NCBI RefSeq assembly: GCF_900091585.1
Contig: NZ_FMHT01000003.1
Coordinates: 2,465,501-2,529,500, forward strand
DNA length: 64,000 nt
Direction: 5' to 3'
From: Micromonospora nigra
GTDB lineage: Bacteria; Actinomycetota; Actinomycetes; Mycobacteriales; Micromonosporaceae
This document shows, in pieces, positions 35,901 to 44,178 of the stretch. Below the pieces are notes generated by a model that had not been told where the DNA came from, ran no database searches, and saw nothing but the letters and a program-made list of their open reading frames with translations. Made by a program: the position numbers and the translations under genes. Numbering within the stretch: the stretch's first letter is position 1; each line of letters opens with the position of its first letter.

Positions 35901-36466
35901 ACTGGTCGGCCGAGGAGGCCCTCGCCCTACCCATGCTGCACACCGCCCACCGGCTCGCCGTCCGGCGCTGCTACGGCGGGTCGATGTCGTCCCGCAAGCT
36001 GGTCGGCCTGGACGAGGCGCACTTCATGGAGGGCTGGCGCTCCGGGCGCTCCTTCCTGGTACGCCTCGCCCGGGACTCCCGCAAGTGGAACCTCGCCGCG
36101 CTCGTCGCCTCGCAGAACCCACGCGACATCCTCGGACTCGACGTGCAGAACCTGGTCTCCACCGTCTTCGTCGGCCGGATCGCCGAGGACGCAGAGATCG
36201 CGTCCGAGGCACTGCGCCTGCTGCGCGTGCCGGTCGACGACGGCTACGAGGCCACCCTCGCCTCGCTCTCCACTGCTGACGCGACCTCCGCCAGCCGGCT
36301 CGGCTTCCGCGAGTTCGTCATGCGCGACGTCGACGGCCGGGTGCAGAAGGTCCGCGTCGACGTCTCCTACGTCGAGGGGCTGCTGGACCACCTCGACACC
36401 ACCCCCGCCGCCATCGCCGCCGCCGCCGGGGTGCTGCCGACCGTCCTGCCGGATCTGGAGGCGTGA
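32981..36466 (+). CDS. VirB4/TraC-like type IV secretion ATPase with long disordered N-terminus
   Basis: The 1161-residue protein begins with about 310 residues rich in Pro, Arg, Ala and Thr, probably disordered. A VirB4-like N-domain follows, then the RecA-like motor with Walker A in 'AEPGGGKSTLLGALGYLA' (771-788, Lys777) and Walker B 'VGLDEAHFMEGW' (1008-1019). After it comes 'SQNPRDILGLDVQNLVSTVFVGRI', the sensor region typical of VirB4/TraC ATPases. It would energise assembly of a conjugation-like export machine at the membrane. From memory it resembles the large ATP-binding protein of the Streptomyces cmd (SCO4126-SCO4131) cluster; this was not checked. The start is decided by the ATGA overlap with the micro-ORF. 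Confidence 0.88.
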   Translation: MNRSSTPGSPAGRPTAPHGNRARSFDYPDLPDPDDETALDPALATSPGHGAVGVFQAPRPAPLRTPPTEPAPLPPATRDGADIDSPFLDLFGGAYGRPAVPPRRIREQPAIPAQPPGPGELTAAAGPAPTTPVPTGHEPDAGSRNFASPVDAVWVDPPIAAPPTTRRLDPPPVPAQSRPADAAPTAEPSPGRPRTRQAGPADEPSTAEPPRARTRQFRPVDEPAAVEVPPTRPRVPHQPVDATGGLAPAAPVERPTDTPHSPRHDALPAELPARSPHREAEPPATRARKRPAERRNQPTKPVRIRPPKIKFGDRDPSIELAITEIAGHLTFTPNTVTAWYWLPEVRWAFRPDAEREALLSAISEQYAGLAGFRLHLRRTTRPFPADEWARTIDAHTAAPLPDVPGTPAWADHLVAAQRHLLSVNHAEGQTYLGVTFARRSLGDSFTERLLRTFGRGVAEGERRKLGRTVEQFDEVLGAFGMRGRRVTAQELEWLLYRSVALCMAPPGALSPVTDGRWERGDLLALTEQVERYRTPYGSTVKLVNRMTGEERHVAVLAVGRMEPLEIPERHEPWLHFHERLPWPMELSTRVDILGSKDSFRNLEHRLRMIRSQQLDYAEHGIDAPPELERLAKRALVIGDEMTTGLPVDSARAHGWHRIAVGGRTREECLERARRLIQLYSRELRISLQHPKNQDWLAREFIPGEPIANTGYVRRMPVNLLAAALPQAASTVGDRRGDLIGRTAGTCRRPVFLDLHFPMEVRERSGLAVFVAEPGGGKSTLLGALGYLAARRGVQVTLLDPSGPLARLCNMPELRPYSRVLNLTGSEHGTLAPYSLIPTPLRSEFGSGAAGDREFEIAVSNARAERRMLVQDICMMLVPPQVAREASTATLFRHAVRRVPAEETSTLDDVVTCLAQLDDDAGRELANLLLDTAEMPLAMLFFGRPPEGLLGADAALTVITMAGLRLPDLKIEREYWSAEEALALPMLHTAHRLAVRRCYGGSMSSRKLVGLDEAHFMEGWRSGRSFLVRLARDSRKWNLAALVASQNPRDILGLDVQNLVSTVFVGRIAEDAEIASEALRLLRVPVDDGYEATLASLSTADATSASRLGFREFVMRDVDGRVQKVRVDVSYVEGLLDHLDTTPAAIAAAAGVLPTVLPDLEA

Positions 36467-36467
36467 C

Positions 36468-38411
36468 ATGGCAAGGGCCCGGGCACGGATCACGGCGCTC
36501 CTGCTCGCGCTCGGCGTAATCGCCGGGGCCACGATCGGCTGGCCGGTGCTGCTCCCGACACCGGCGTACGCGGCCCCGGTCGAATACGCGGCCCAGAGCG
36601 ACCTGTGCACCACCGCAGAGTGGCAGGCCGACTTCCGCGCCTGCGTCGCGAAGCTGAAGTCGGTCGCTGAGGACGACGTGAAGTGCCGGAACGCGCCCAC
36701 CCCGGGTGCCCCGGACTCGGGCCTCGCAGGCTGGTTCGCCTCCCGGCCCGACTCAGCGAAGCAGCCCGGCCCCAAGGGCCTCTACAGCGACTACGGCTAC
36801 GCCGGCTACAGCTTCATCACCTACGACGTCGACGGCGGCTGCGCGTCCTCGGTGCTGCACCCGGACTACCGCTTCACCACGATGGTCGCCAACGGCGAGT
36901 TCATGATCGCCAACGCTGTCGTCGGCGCGTCGAACGCCCTACGGGAACGCGCCTGGGATCCGCGTTCCATGTGGGACTGGGCAGACCCGCTGGTCGACCA
37001 GGCGACCAAGGCGGTCTACCAGAAGGTGTTCAGCGTCTTCGGCATCGTCACCCTGTGCGTCGTCGGGCTCTACCTGCTCTGGCGGTCCCGCCAGTCGGAC
37101 ATGAGCAACGCGATGACCACGGCAGGCTGGGCGGTCCTGGTGATGGTGGCGGTGACAGCCCTGGCCGCGTGGCCGGTGAAGTCCGCCAACCTGGCCGACG
37201 GCACACTGGTCACCACCCTCGGCGTGGTCCACGACGCCGTAGGACCGGCAAGTAGGGACATCCCGGCGGACAGGTGCGCCGTTCCGAATCCAGATGCCTG
37301 CGTCGACCATCGACCCCCGGCGGTACGGGCCAGTGACACGGCGACCGAGTCGATGCTCTACCGCAACTGGCTACGCGGAGTGCTCGGTTCCGCAGACAGC
37401 GAGACCGCCAAGAAGTACGGCGCGGCACTCTACGACGCCAAGTCCCTGTCCTGGGACGAGGCGGAGAAGCTCCGCGCCAACCCGGAGACCCGAACCGCCA
37501 CCATCGCGGCGAAGCAGCAGCAGTGGGCCCGAGTGGCACAGCAGATCGAACAGGAGGACCCGGAGGCCTACGAATACCTCAAGGGCGTCCGGGACATGGA
37601 CCGGGTGGGCGCGGGTTTCATCGCGGTGCTGGCCGCGGTGCTGTTCGCGATGTTCGACCTGACCGCGTCGTTGCTGGTGCTGCTGGGCTTCCTGATCTTC
37701 CGGTGGGCGGTGATCGCGGCCCCGATCCTGGGCACCGTCGGGCTGCTCCGTCCGGCCAGTGCGGGTCTACGCCGGCTGGGCAACGCTGTGGTCGCCGCGA
37801 TCTTCAACATCGCCATCTTCGGCACCGGAGCAGCTATCTACCTGTTCGCGGTGGACCTCATCATGAGCACTCCGACCCTGCCGGGCTGGCTCCAGGTGGT
37901 GCTGGTGTGGTTGTGCGGGGTGGTCGGCTGGCTGCTGCTGCGCCCGTACCGACGAATCACCCAGCTCGGCGGCAAGGACAGCAGCGAAGCGGTCGGCTCG
38001 GCCGGTTCCTGGCATCGGCGCTTCTTCCGGGACATGCGCACCGCGGCACGGCTCGACCCGGCGGAGCCCGGCGGGACGGCCGAGCCCACCGTGGGCCGTC
38101 GACGCGGCGTGGTGGGCGAGCAGACCCGACTCCGGCCCGAGGCCCGGCGCGAGGACCCGGTGTCCACCAGCACAGCGATCCGGGAGCCCGAGCATTCGGA
38201 CGACGGCACGGCGACGGATGGGGCTGTTGTGCCTGAGCAGCGCCGGGAGTCGGCCCGACCCGGGCCACCCCGGCCTCGACGGCGGCAACCGGCGAGCTGG
38301 ACGGAACCAGACGTGCCGGACGAGAGCCCGTCCTTCGTCATCTACCGGCCCGGCACGGCTGAGCGGACCCCGGAGAAGCCGACGCCCCGGATCCGCTCCG
38401 AGGCACGGTGA
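36468..38411 (+). CDS. polytopic membrane protein, VirB6/TrbL-like
   Basis: The 647-residue protein has an N-terminal signal peptide (hydrophobic 8-25, cleavage after 'PAYA-A' about 36). An extracytoplasmic domain with several cysteines follows (about 37-180), then at least six transmembrane helices: two near 185-240, two or three near 375-430, and two near 445-490. The cytoplasmic tail after about 500 is hydrophilic and Pro/Arg-rich. The order signal peptide, periplasmic domain, helices, long charged tail fits the TrbL/VirB6 channel component. The gene starts two bases after the ATPase gene. Its stop overlaps the next gene (GTGA). Confidence 0.8.
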   Translation: MARARARITALLLALGVIAGATIGWPVLLPTPAYAAPVEYAAQSDLCTTAEWQADFRACVAKLKSVAEDDVKCRNAPTPGAPDSGLAGWFASRPDSAKQPGPKGLYSDYGYAGYSFITYDVDGGCASSVLHPDYRFTTMVANGEFMIANAVVGASNALRERAWDPRSMWDWADPLVDQATKAVYQKVFSVFGIVTLCVVGLYLLWRSRQSDMSNAMTTAGWAVLVMVAVTALAAWPVKSANLADGTLVTTLGVVHDAVGPASRDIPADRCAVPNPDACVDHRPPAVRASDTATESMLYRNWLRGVLGSADSETAKKYGAALYDAKSLSWDEAEKLRANPETRTATIAAKQQQWARVAQQIEQEDPEAYEYLKGVRDMDRVGAGFIAVLAAVLFAMFDLTASLLVLLGFLIFRWAVIAAPILGTVGLLRPASAGLRRLGNAVVAAIFNIAIFGTGAAIYLFAVDLIMSTPTLPGWLQVVLVWLCGVVGWLLLRPYRRITQLGGKDSSEAVGSAGSWHRRFFRDMRTAARLDPAEPGGTAEPTVGRRRGVVGEQTRLRPEARREDPVSTSTAIREPEHSDDGTATDGAVVPEQRRESARPGPPRPRRRQPASWTEPDVPDESPSFVIYRPGTAERTPEKPTPRIRSEAR

Positions 38412-38965
38412 GTGCGATGCGGCGAACTGTCGAGTTCCTGTTCACCCGGTTGCTGCGGTCCCGCGTCGGTGTCGCCCTCGGCATCGTCGTCCTGGTGTTG
38501 GGGGTGATCGGGGCCGCGCGGCTGGTTGCTGGCCCCGGCGATCCTGCGGCCGGGCTGAGCAACCGTCCCCGCGAGCCGATCACCACCGTGGATCCAACGA
38601 CGGGTGACGACGGGGTGCTCGCCACGCTGGCGCCGCCCTCTCCGAGCACCCGGCCGGGTGAGTTGACCCCGGAGCAGACCGCCGACAGATTCGCGCTCGC
38701 CTGGCTGGGCAGGCCAGGGTTGACCCCCGAACGGTGGCACGAGGGGATGCGGCCGCTCTCCAGTGCGGCGCTGACCGAGAAGCTGGCCGGAGCCGAACCG
38801 GAAGGGGTGCCGGCGGCAGAGGTCACGGGTGAGGTCACTCTTCGCCCCCGGAGCACGACCTTCGTCGAGGCGCTCGTCCCGCTCGACACCGGGCGTCTCC
38901 GGCTCGAACTGGTGGCACCCGAGGGACGGTGGCTCGTCGACGCGGTGGACTGGGAGCAGGAATGA
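38408..38965 (+). CDS. single-pass membrane protein with extracytoplasmic NTF2-like domain (VirB8/TcpC-like)
   Basis: The 185-residue protein has one transmembrane helix (about 19-42), a Pro/Thr-rich linker, and a C-terminal alpha+beta domain (about 85-185). That domain has 'LTPEQTADRFALAWLG' and strands ending 'APEGRWLVDAVDWEQE'. Bitopic proteins with an extracytoplasmic NTF2-like fold are the VirB8/TcpC scaffold component in type IV systems, so the role is inferred from topology and context. GTG 38408 overlaps the preceding stop, and the stop overlaps the next ATG, giving a coupled chain. Confidence 0.72.
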   Translation: MSAMRRTVEFLFTRLLRSRVGVALGIVVLVLGVIGAARLVAGPGDPAAGLSNRPREPITTVDPTTGDDGVLATLAPPSPSTRPGELTPEQTADRFALAWLGRPGLTPERWHEGMRPLSSAALTEKLAGAEPEGVPAAEVTGEVTLRPRSTTFVEALVPLDTGRLRLELVAPEGRWLVDAVDWEQE

Positions 38966-40131
38966 CCGACGCCAACCGACCCCCGCGCCCCAAGCTTCGG
39001 CTCGGCGCCCTCGCTGCCGCCCTCACCGCGACCCTGGCGCTGCTCTGCTGCACCGGCGGCACCGGCGCCTTCTTCCTGACCGAACTCGGCGGCGAGGCCG
39101 CCGAACAGTTGACCCCGGCCAGCATGGAATGCACGGGCGACTTCAAGGTCGAGGTCGCCGGCGACATGCCCCGGCTGCCCGGCTACGGCGACAACCAGCT
39201 CCGCAACGCCGCCGTGATCATCACGGTGGGTCAGGAGATGAAGGTGCCGCCGCGCGGGTGGGTGGTCGCCGTGGCGACCGCGATGCAGGAGTCCCGGCTG
39301 CTCAACCTCGCCAACAGGACGGTCGCCCAGTCCAGACGGATCCCCAACCAGGGCGTCGGCGCCGACCACGACTCCGTCGGCCTGTTCCAGCAACGGGCCT
39401 CGTGGGGCACCGTCGAGCAACGAATGACGCCCGAGTACGCCGCCCGGAAGTTCTACGAGAAGCTCGTCCAGGTGCCTGGCTGGCAGACCATGCCGTTGAC
39501 CAGGGCCGCTCAGCGGGTGCAGATCAGCGCGTTCCCTGACGCGTACGCCAAGCACGAGGACCTGGCGGCCCGTATCGTCGACGCTCTCGCCGGCGGTGCC
39601 GCCCGCACCACCCTCGTTGGTGACCGGGACGTCTGCGACTCCGCCGCAGGCGGAGAGGTCGCCGCGTCCGGTTGGACCGCCCCGATACCCGGCGGAGTCG
39701 GCTCGGGCTTCCGCACGGCCAGCCGGCCCGGTCACAACGGTGTCGACATCGCCGCGCCCAAGGGCACCCGGATCCGGGTCACCACCGCCGGTCGGGTGCT
39801 GGTCTCCCGCTGTGACCCCGACCGATTCGGCAGGCTCAGCTGCAACGTCGACGGTTACCCGGGCAAGGGTGGTTGCGGCTGGTTCGTCGACGTGCTGCAC
39901 GCCCGGGGCATCGTCACCCGCTACTGCCACCTGGTCAGCCGGCCGCTCGTGTCCGAGGGGGACGACGTCAGGGCCGGCCAGGTCATCGGTGAGGTCGGCA
40001 GCAGTGGCAACTCATCCGGCCCTCACCTGCACTTCGAGGTGCACACCGACGGCGACCGGAGCAGCGCCAGCGCCATCGACCCGGTGCCGTTCATGCGGTC
40101 CCGGGGTGCACCCCTGAAGGGTGCCGGGTAA
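38962..40131 (+). CDS. bifunctional peptidoglycan hydrolase: lysozyme-like domain plus M23 endopeptidase
   Basis: The 389-residue protein has an N-terminal membrane anchor (about 13-36). A lysozyme/transglycosylase-like domain follows, with 'VAVATAMQESRLLNLANR' and 'DHDSVGLFQQRASWGT' (about 108-155). An LytM/M23 domain with zinc ligands His and Asp in 'GHNGVDIAAPKGT' and the HxH motif in 'GPHLHFEVHTDGD' comes last. It would open the cell wall locally, like VirB1 or Tcp wall hydrolases, so that the secretion apparatus can cross. Its gene is coupled to the preceding gene by ATGA. Confidence 0.9.
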   Translation: MTDANRPPRPKLRLGALAAALTATLALLCCTGGTGAFFLTELGGEAAEQLTPASMECTGDFKVEVAGDMPRLPGYGDNQLRNAAVIITVGQEMKVPPRGWVVAVATAMQESRLLNLANRTVAQSRRIPNQGVGADHDSVGLFQQRASWGTVEQRMTPEYAARKFYEKLVQVPGWQTMPLTRAAQRVQISAFPDAYAKHEDLAARIVDALAGGAARTTLVGDRDVCDSAAGGEVAASGWTAPIPGGVGSGFRTASRPGHNGVDIAAPKGTRIRVTTAGRVLVSRCDPDRFGRLSCNVDGYPGKGGCGWFVDVLHARGIVTRYCHLVSRPLVSEGDDVRAGQVIGEVGSSGNSSGPHLHFEVHTDGDRSSASAIDPVPFMRSRGAPLKGAG

Positions 40132-40141
40132 GCGCCAGCTC

Positions 40142-40744
40142 ATGAACGAACCGCTGCCCGACCCCTTCGCCGACCAGCCGGACTGGGCACCGCTGCCGCC
40201 CCGGCCGATCGAGGTCGTACCCGCAACCAGCCGTGTCGAACTGCGCGGTCGGCGGGTGCTGGTGGGGTTGCCCGGCCTCGGCTGGCGCGGCGACCTGCGG
40301 GCCGATGAACGGGTCGTGCAGGGCAGCCGCACCTTCGTCCCCGTCATCCCCGAGCACGAGTGGTACCGGGCAGAGTCGGACCAGGTGGAGGTGTTCGCCC
40401 CGCTGGTGCCGGTGGAACGGGTGTGGGTGGAAACCGTCGCGTCCAGCCGTCCGGCGCCCGCCGGTGCGCGTGAGCCCGGGGTCCGGCTGGTGTCGTTGGA
40501 CGCGCCGGCCCACCGCGCCCCGACCCCGGTCTTCGAGGCCGACTCGGTCACCGGACGCCGTGTCGTGCACGTGGTCGGCCAGGCCGAACACCGGGACCTG
40601 CGGGCCGTGACCGAGACCTACTCCGGCACGGACGGGGACATCTGCGTCCGCATCACCCCGGAGATGGAGTGGTACCGGTGGGCCTGGCGGGGACAGTCAC
40701 CGACCACCCTGGAGGTTCCGGTCCATCTGCTCTGGCTCGAATGA
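40142..40744 (+). CDS. hypothetical protein at the end of the type IV-like operon
   Basis: The 200-residue protein has no signal peptide or membrane helix. It is rich in Val, Arg, Glu and Trp, with two similar segments containing 'EHEWYRAESDQVEVFAPL' and 'EMEWYRWAWRGQSPTTLEVPV'. This suggests an internal duplication of a small beta domain. ATG 40142 is used; a GTG at 40121 that would overlap the hydrolase gene is possible, and neither has a good ribosome-binding site. Its stop is five bases from the stop of the convergent next gene. Function unknown. Confidence 0.65.
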   Translation: MNEPLPDPFADQPDWAPLPPRPIEVVPATSRVELRGRRVLVGLPGLGWRGDLRADERVVQGSRTFVPVIPEHEWYRAESDQVEVFAPLVPVERVWVETVASSRPAPAGAREPGVRLVSLDAPAHRAPTPVFEADSVTGRRVVHVVGQAEHRDLRAVTETYSGTDGDICVRITPEMEWYRWAWRGQSPTTLEVPVHLLWLE

Positions 40745-40749
40745 ACCAG

Positions 40750-41313
40750 TCAGACCCTGCTCCCGGAACACACCCGCCAATCGTCGTCGAGCTTGGTCGT
40801 GAAGCGCCACGGCTGGCGGTCGCTCTGCGTGATCCCATCCACGTAAGCCGAGATGATCAGATCTACCTGCACCTCGGCGACGTTCCCCTCGCGCTGGACC
40901 CGCAGCCTTCCCCAGCTCACCGACAACGTGGTGACGAATCGTTGTTCACGCGCCACGATGTCGTCCCTGAGCACTCGGAGTGGACCCGGGGATTTGGTGC
41001 CTTCGCAGGTGAAGAGTTCGGCGCGGACATCGTTGCGGTCCACGAGAAAGGCACGCAGATAGTTGTCGACCACGACATCCGGGGCGCTGCGATCCGGAGT
41101 CGTTGCCTTGTCGTACAGGACGTATCCGACTGCGACGCCGCCCAGGCAGAGCGTCGCCACCACCGCCGCGACCACGGTCAACACCGTGCGGATTCGCCGC
41201 TTCGGCCGCTGGGGTGCCGGCGTGGCGACGGGCGGAGCCGGCTGCTCCGGCGGGGTCCGTTGCGCCGGTACGCGGGAGACCTGGGAACCGGCGGGGGGCG
41301 GCACTGATTCCAC
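40750..41313 (-). CDS. bitopic membrane protein with NTF2-like extracytoplasmic domain
   Basis: The 187-residue protein has a Pro/Ala-rich cytoplasmic N-terminus (1-38), a transmembrane helix ('VLTVVAAVVATLCLGGVAVGYVLY', about 44-67), and an extracytoplasmic domain ('VVVDNYLRAFLVDRNDVRAELFTC'). That domain has the look of the NTF2/SnoaL-type domains common on actinobacterial membrane proteins. GTG 41313 is supported by TAGCCT exactly six bases upstream (minus strand), a leaderless arrangement. It is on the opposite strand to the surrounding cluster, so it may not belong functionally. Confidence 0.7.
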   Translation of the reverse strand: MESVPPPAGSQVSRVPAQRTPPEQPAPPVATPAPQRPKRRIRTVLTVVAAVVATLCLGGVAVGYVLYDKATTPDRSAPDVVVDNYLRAFLVDRNDVRAELFTCEGTKSPGPLRVLRDDIVAREQRFVTTLSVSWGRLRVQREGNVAEVQVDLIISAYVDGITQSDRQPWRFTTKLDDDWRVCSGSRV

Positions 41314-41319
41314 CCCCTG

Positions 41320-41325
41320 AGGCTA
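41320..41325 (-). promoter_or_regulatory. -10 box for leaderless transcript of the NTF2-like membrane protein
   Basis: TAGCCT on the minus strand ends six bases before the GTG at 41313. Confidence 0.4.
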
Positions 41326-41454
41326 GCGGTCAAACGCCCCGGACCCAATGCCCCAGATTCAGCGGATCGTGACGTACCGCTGCCCTTCGGTGAGATCCCT
41401 GACAACCTCGGCGCATCGCCGTCGTACCTCCCGGGCTGCCGGCTCGGGCTGGGA

Positions 41455-41460
41455 TACGGT
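41455..41460 (+). promoter_or_regulatory. possible -10 box of the FtsK-like gene
   Basis: TACGGT fits TANNNT, about 43 bases before the chosen GTG 41503. No clear -35 element is seen. Confidence 0.3.
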
Positions 41461-41502
41461 CTGGCTCGGGGGTTGCCAACCTCGGCAGAGGGGGTGGAGA
41501 CG

Positions 41503-44178
41503 GTGGCCGGTCCGAAGGCCCGTACGCATCGCGCCGCAGCCCTGCACCGCCGGGCGGCGGCCACCGCCGTCGTCGCCGCCACGGTCCTCGACGAGACCCG
41601 TCCCGCCCCCGCCGACCAGCATCGACAGCATGCCGTGGCGGAGCGGCTGGGTGCCGCGGCGGCCGTGCTGGCACCGGGTTGGGCCGGCACGCCACTGGAC
41701 TCGGTGTCCTGGGACGCGCCGGCTGGGGACGGGCCACCGCCCTTCGTCCGGGTGGGCACGGCGGTACCGCTGGACGACGCCCGGTTCCCCGTGGTGGTGC
41801 CGCTGTTCGGCACCGGCCATCTGACCGTGGACGCCGACGCACGGGATCCACAGGTGGCCGGGCTGCTGCGGGCCGTGCTGCTGCGGCTGCTGGCGGCGAC
41901 ACCGGCCGGAGCACTGTTGGTCCGCGCGGTCGACGCGACGTGCACGGCAACCACGACAGGCACCGCGAACACAACTGGCACCGCGAACTCAACTGGCACG
42001 GCAACCACGACGCCCACCGCGAACACCGAGCCCGCCGCGAGCCGGCTGCACACCGCACAGGCCGTCCTGTCACCGTTCGGGGCACTCGCCGACGCGGGAC
42101 TGCTGCCGCCGCCGGTGTCGGACGTCGCCGGGTTCCGCGCCGTGCTGACGGAGGCGGAGCAGTGGGTGGCACCCGGCCCGGAGGGCCGCCGTGGGCATGA
42201 CCGGTCGCTGCTGCTGGTCGTCGCCGCGCTGCCCGGGTCCGCCGGTGTCGGTGACCTGGCCCGCCTGGAGGCGCTCGCCGAGGCAGGTCCGGCGGCGGGG
42301 CTGCATCTGCTGGTCGCGGGGTGGCCGACGGCGGGGCGGGCGCCGCTGCCCCGGGCCACCACAGTGGCGATACGCACGGCGTACGCGCTGGTCGGGGATC
42401 CGCCGGGCACCTCGTTCGCGGGTCCCGGCGCACCGCCGCCGGGTGGGTTGAACTCGCCGGTGCGGGTGGAGGAGGATCCGCCGCCGGGCCTGGTCGAGGC
42501 GGTGTGTCGACGGCTCGCCGCGCAGGTGGAGGCGGGCTCCCGGCTCGCCCTGTCGGATCTGCTGCCGCCGGACGAGGGGGGTTGGTGGCAGGCCGACTCG
42601 GTGGACGGGTTGTCCACGACCGTGGGCGACGCGGGTGGGCGGCCGGTGTCGCTCGGCTTCACGGAACTCACTCCGCACTGGTTGGTGAGCGGCCGGTCGC
42701 GGGGTTGCCGGTCGACGTTCCTGACCACGGCGCTGCTCGGCCTGGCCGCCCGGTACGGGCCGGACGATCTGGCGCTGTACCTGGTGGATCTGGCCGAGGG
42801 TGAGTCCTTCGTGGAGTTCCTCCAGACCGAACGGGACCGGTCCTGGGTGCCGCACGTCCGGGCGGCGGCGATGGCTGCGGACCGGGAGTACGTGCTGGAC
42901 CTGTTCGACCAGCTCACCGCCGAGGTGAACCGCCGTGCGGAGGCCGCCCGCCGGGCCGGCGGTCAACGGTTCGCGGAGTTGCGCCAGCACCAGACGTTGC
43001 CCCGGGTGGTCTGCGTCGTCGACGGCCTTCCGCTGCTGTTCGCCGAGCGGGACCGGCTGACCGCCGACGCCGCCGGCCGGCTGGACGCGCTGGCCCGCTC
43101 CGGGCGGGCGTACGGCGTCCACCTGGTGCTGGCCGGCGAGGGTGACCTTGGCCTGGGGTCACGGGCGGACAGCGGCCGGGACTCGGTGCTCGGGCAGTTC
43201 CCGGTGCGGGTGGCGCTGCCGGGCGGGGGTGCGGTTCTGGAACCGAGGAACGATGCGGCGGCGGGACTGCCGGTGGGCAGCGCGGTGGTGAACACGGCGG
43301 GCGGGCTGGGAGGCCCACGGGGAGCTATCCGGGGGCACGAGCGGATGGTGCGGTTCCCTGATCCGCAGGACGATCCGGCGGCGGTGGAGCGGCTGCGCCA
43401 CGGGCTCTGGTCGGCCCGGCCGGCGGACGCCGTCGCGCCGGTGGTCTTCGCCGGGTACGCACAGCCGGCACTGTGCAACGATCCCCGGTGGCGGTCGGCC
43501 TGCGCGGGTCGGGAGTCGTCGCCGGCGGCCCTGCTGGGCCGGGCCGTCGACGTCGCGCGTACCACGGTGGCGGTGCCGTTCGGGCCCGCCGCCGGTCGTA
43601 ACCTGGCCGTGCTGGGGCCCCGACCGGTCGCGGCTCGACTGCTGGCGACCGCGGTACGCGGCACTGCCGCCCACCACCCGCCGGGAACGGCGCGGTTCGT
43701 GGTGGCGGTGCCGGACGAAGAGTCCCGCCCGCTCGCCGAGGCACTTGCGGGGGATCTCGCGCAGCGGCATCCGGTGGACGTGGTGGACGGGCCGGGTCTG
43801 CTGGCCGCGTTGGACGCGGGCGGGCCGGGTTACCTGGTGGCCTTCGGTCTGGACGTCCCGGTGCCGGAGCTGTCCCCGGCTCGGCTGCGGGTGTTCCTGC
43901 GGGAGGGGCCGCCGACGGGCCGGCACCTGCTGGGTTGGTGGCGGACGGTGCCGTCGTTCGCGGCGTTGCTGGAGCCGGAGGAGACGGTGGACAAACTGGC
44001 GGCGGTGGTCGCGGCGGGGGTGCCGGGGGCGCAGCTGTCTCCGGTGTTCGGCCGCCCCGTGGAGTGGCGGCCTCGACCTGACCGGGCGGTGTTGTGGGAC
44101 GGTCCGGGTGAGCGGGGTCTCGTGCTGGTCCCGTTCGCCGAGGAGAGGGAGTTCGCCGAGCAGGGGGGGCGGTCGTGA
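41503..44178 (+). CDS. FtsK/SpoIIIE-like protein with degenerate P-loop
   Basis: The 891-residue protein has the layout of FtsK/EccC-type motors but lacks transmembrane helices. The expected P-loop reads Gly-Arg-Ser-Arg-Gly-Cys-Arg-Ser-Thr (397-405), so the catalytic Lys is replaced by Arg403 and the preceding Gly by Cys. A following 'LALYLVDLAEGESFVEFL' and 'RVVCVVDGLPLLFAERDRL' mimic the FtsK Walker B regions. A second domain from about 700 ('GRNLAVLGPRPVAARLLATAV') has no P-loop. It may be a non-hydrolysing scaffold. GTG 41503 has GAGGGG eight bases upstream; GTG 41494 and TTG 41473 are alternatives. An 18-base tandem repeat lies at 41938-42027. Confidence 0.75.
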   Translation: MAGPKARTHRAAALHRRAAATAVVAATVLDETRPAPADQHRQHAVAERLGAAAAVLAPGWAGTPLDSVSWDAPAGDGPPPFVRVGTAVPLDDARFPVVVPLFGTGHLTVDADARDPQVAGLLRAVLLRLLAATPAGALLVRAVDATCTATTTGTANTTGTANSTGTATTTPTANTEPAASRLHTAQAVLSPFGALADAGLLPPPVSDVAGFRAVLTEAEQWVAPGPEGRRGHDRSLLLVVAALPGSAGVGDLARLEALAEAGPAAGLHLLVAGWPTAGRAPLPRATTVAIRTAYALVGDPPGTSFAGPGAPPPGGLNSPVRVEEDPPPGLVEAVCRRLAAQVEAGSRLALSDLLPPDEGGWWQADSVDGLSTTVGDAGGRPVSLGFTELTPHWLVSGRSRGCRSTFLTTALLGLAARYGPDDLALYLVDLAEGESFVEFLQTERDRSWVPHVRAAAMAADREYVLDLFDQLTAEVNRRAEAARRAGGQRFAELRQHQTLPRVVCVVDGLPLLFAERDRLTADAAGRLDALARSGRAYGVHLVLAGEGDLGLGSRADSGRDSVLGQFPVRVALPGGGAVLEPRNDAAAGLPVGSAVVNTAGGLGGPRGAIRGHERMVRFPDPQDDPAAVERLRHGLWSARPADAVAPVVFAGYAQPALCNDPRWRSACAGRESSPAALLGRAVDVARTTVAVPFGPAAGRNLAVLGPRPVAARLLATAVRGTAAHHPPGTARFVVAVPDEESRPLAEALAGDLAQRHPVDVVDGPGLLAALDAGGPGYLVAFGLDVPVPELSPARLRVFLREGPPTGRHLLGWWRTVPSFAALLEPEETVDKLAAVVAAGVPGAQLSPVFGRPVEWRPRPDRAVLWDGPGERGLVLVPFAEEREFAEQGGRS
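41938..42027 (+). repeat. five in-frame 18-base tandem repeats inside the FtsK-like gene
   Basis: Units start at 41938, 41956, 41974, 41992 and 42010. Each encodes six residues with a Thr-Ala/Thr-Gly-Thr-Ala-Asn-Thr theme. Copies differ at a few positions. The lower GC content stands out from the surrounding sequence. Because the unit is a multiple of three, copy-number change would keep the frame. Confidence 0.7.

Noticed and set aside
32236..40744. Recent conjugative element insertion
   Set aside because: No integrase, relaxase, attachment-site repeats or compositional shift are visible; the codon use matches the neighbours, so the cluster looks resident.
41359..41490. Minus-strand frame ending in a plausible helical peptide (REVRRRCAEVVRDLTEGQRYV)
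   Set aside because: Its upstream part is antisense to the FtsK-like gene and low-complexity, and no start codon with a ribosome-binding site or -10 box precedes the helical part.
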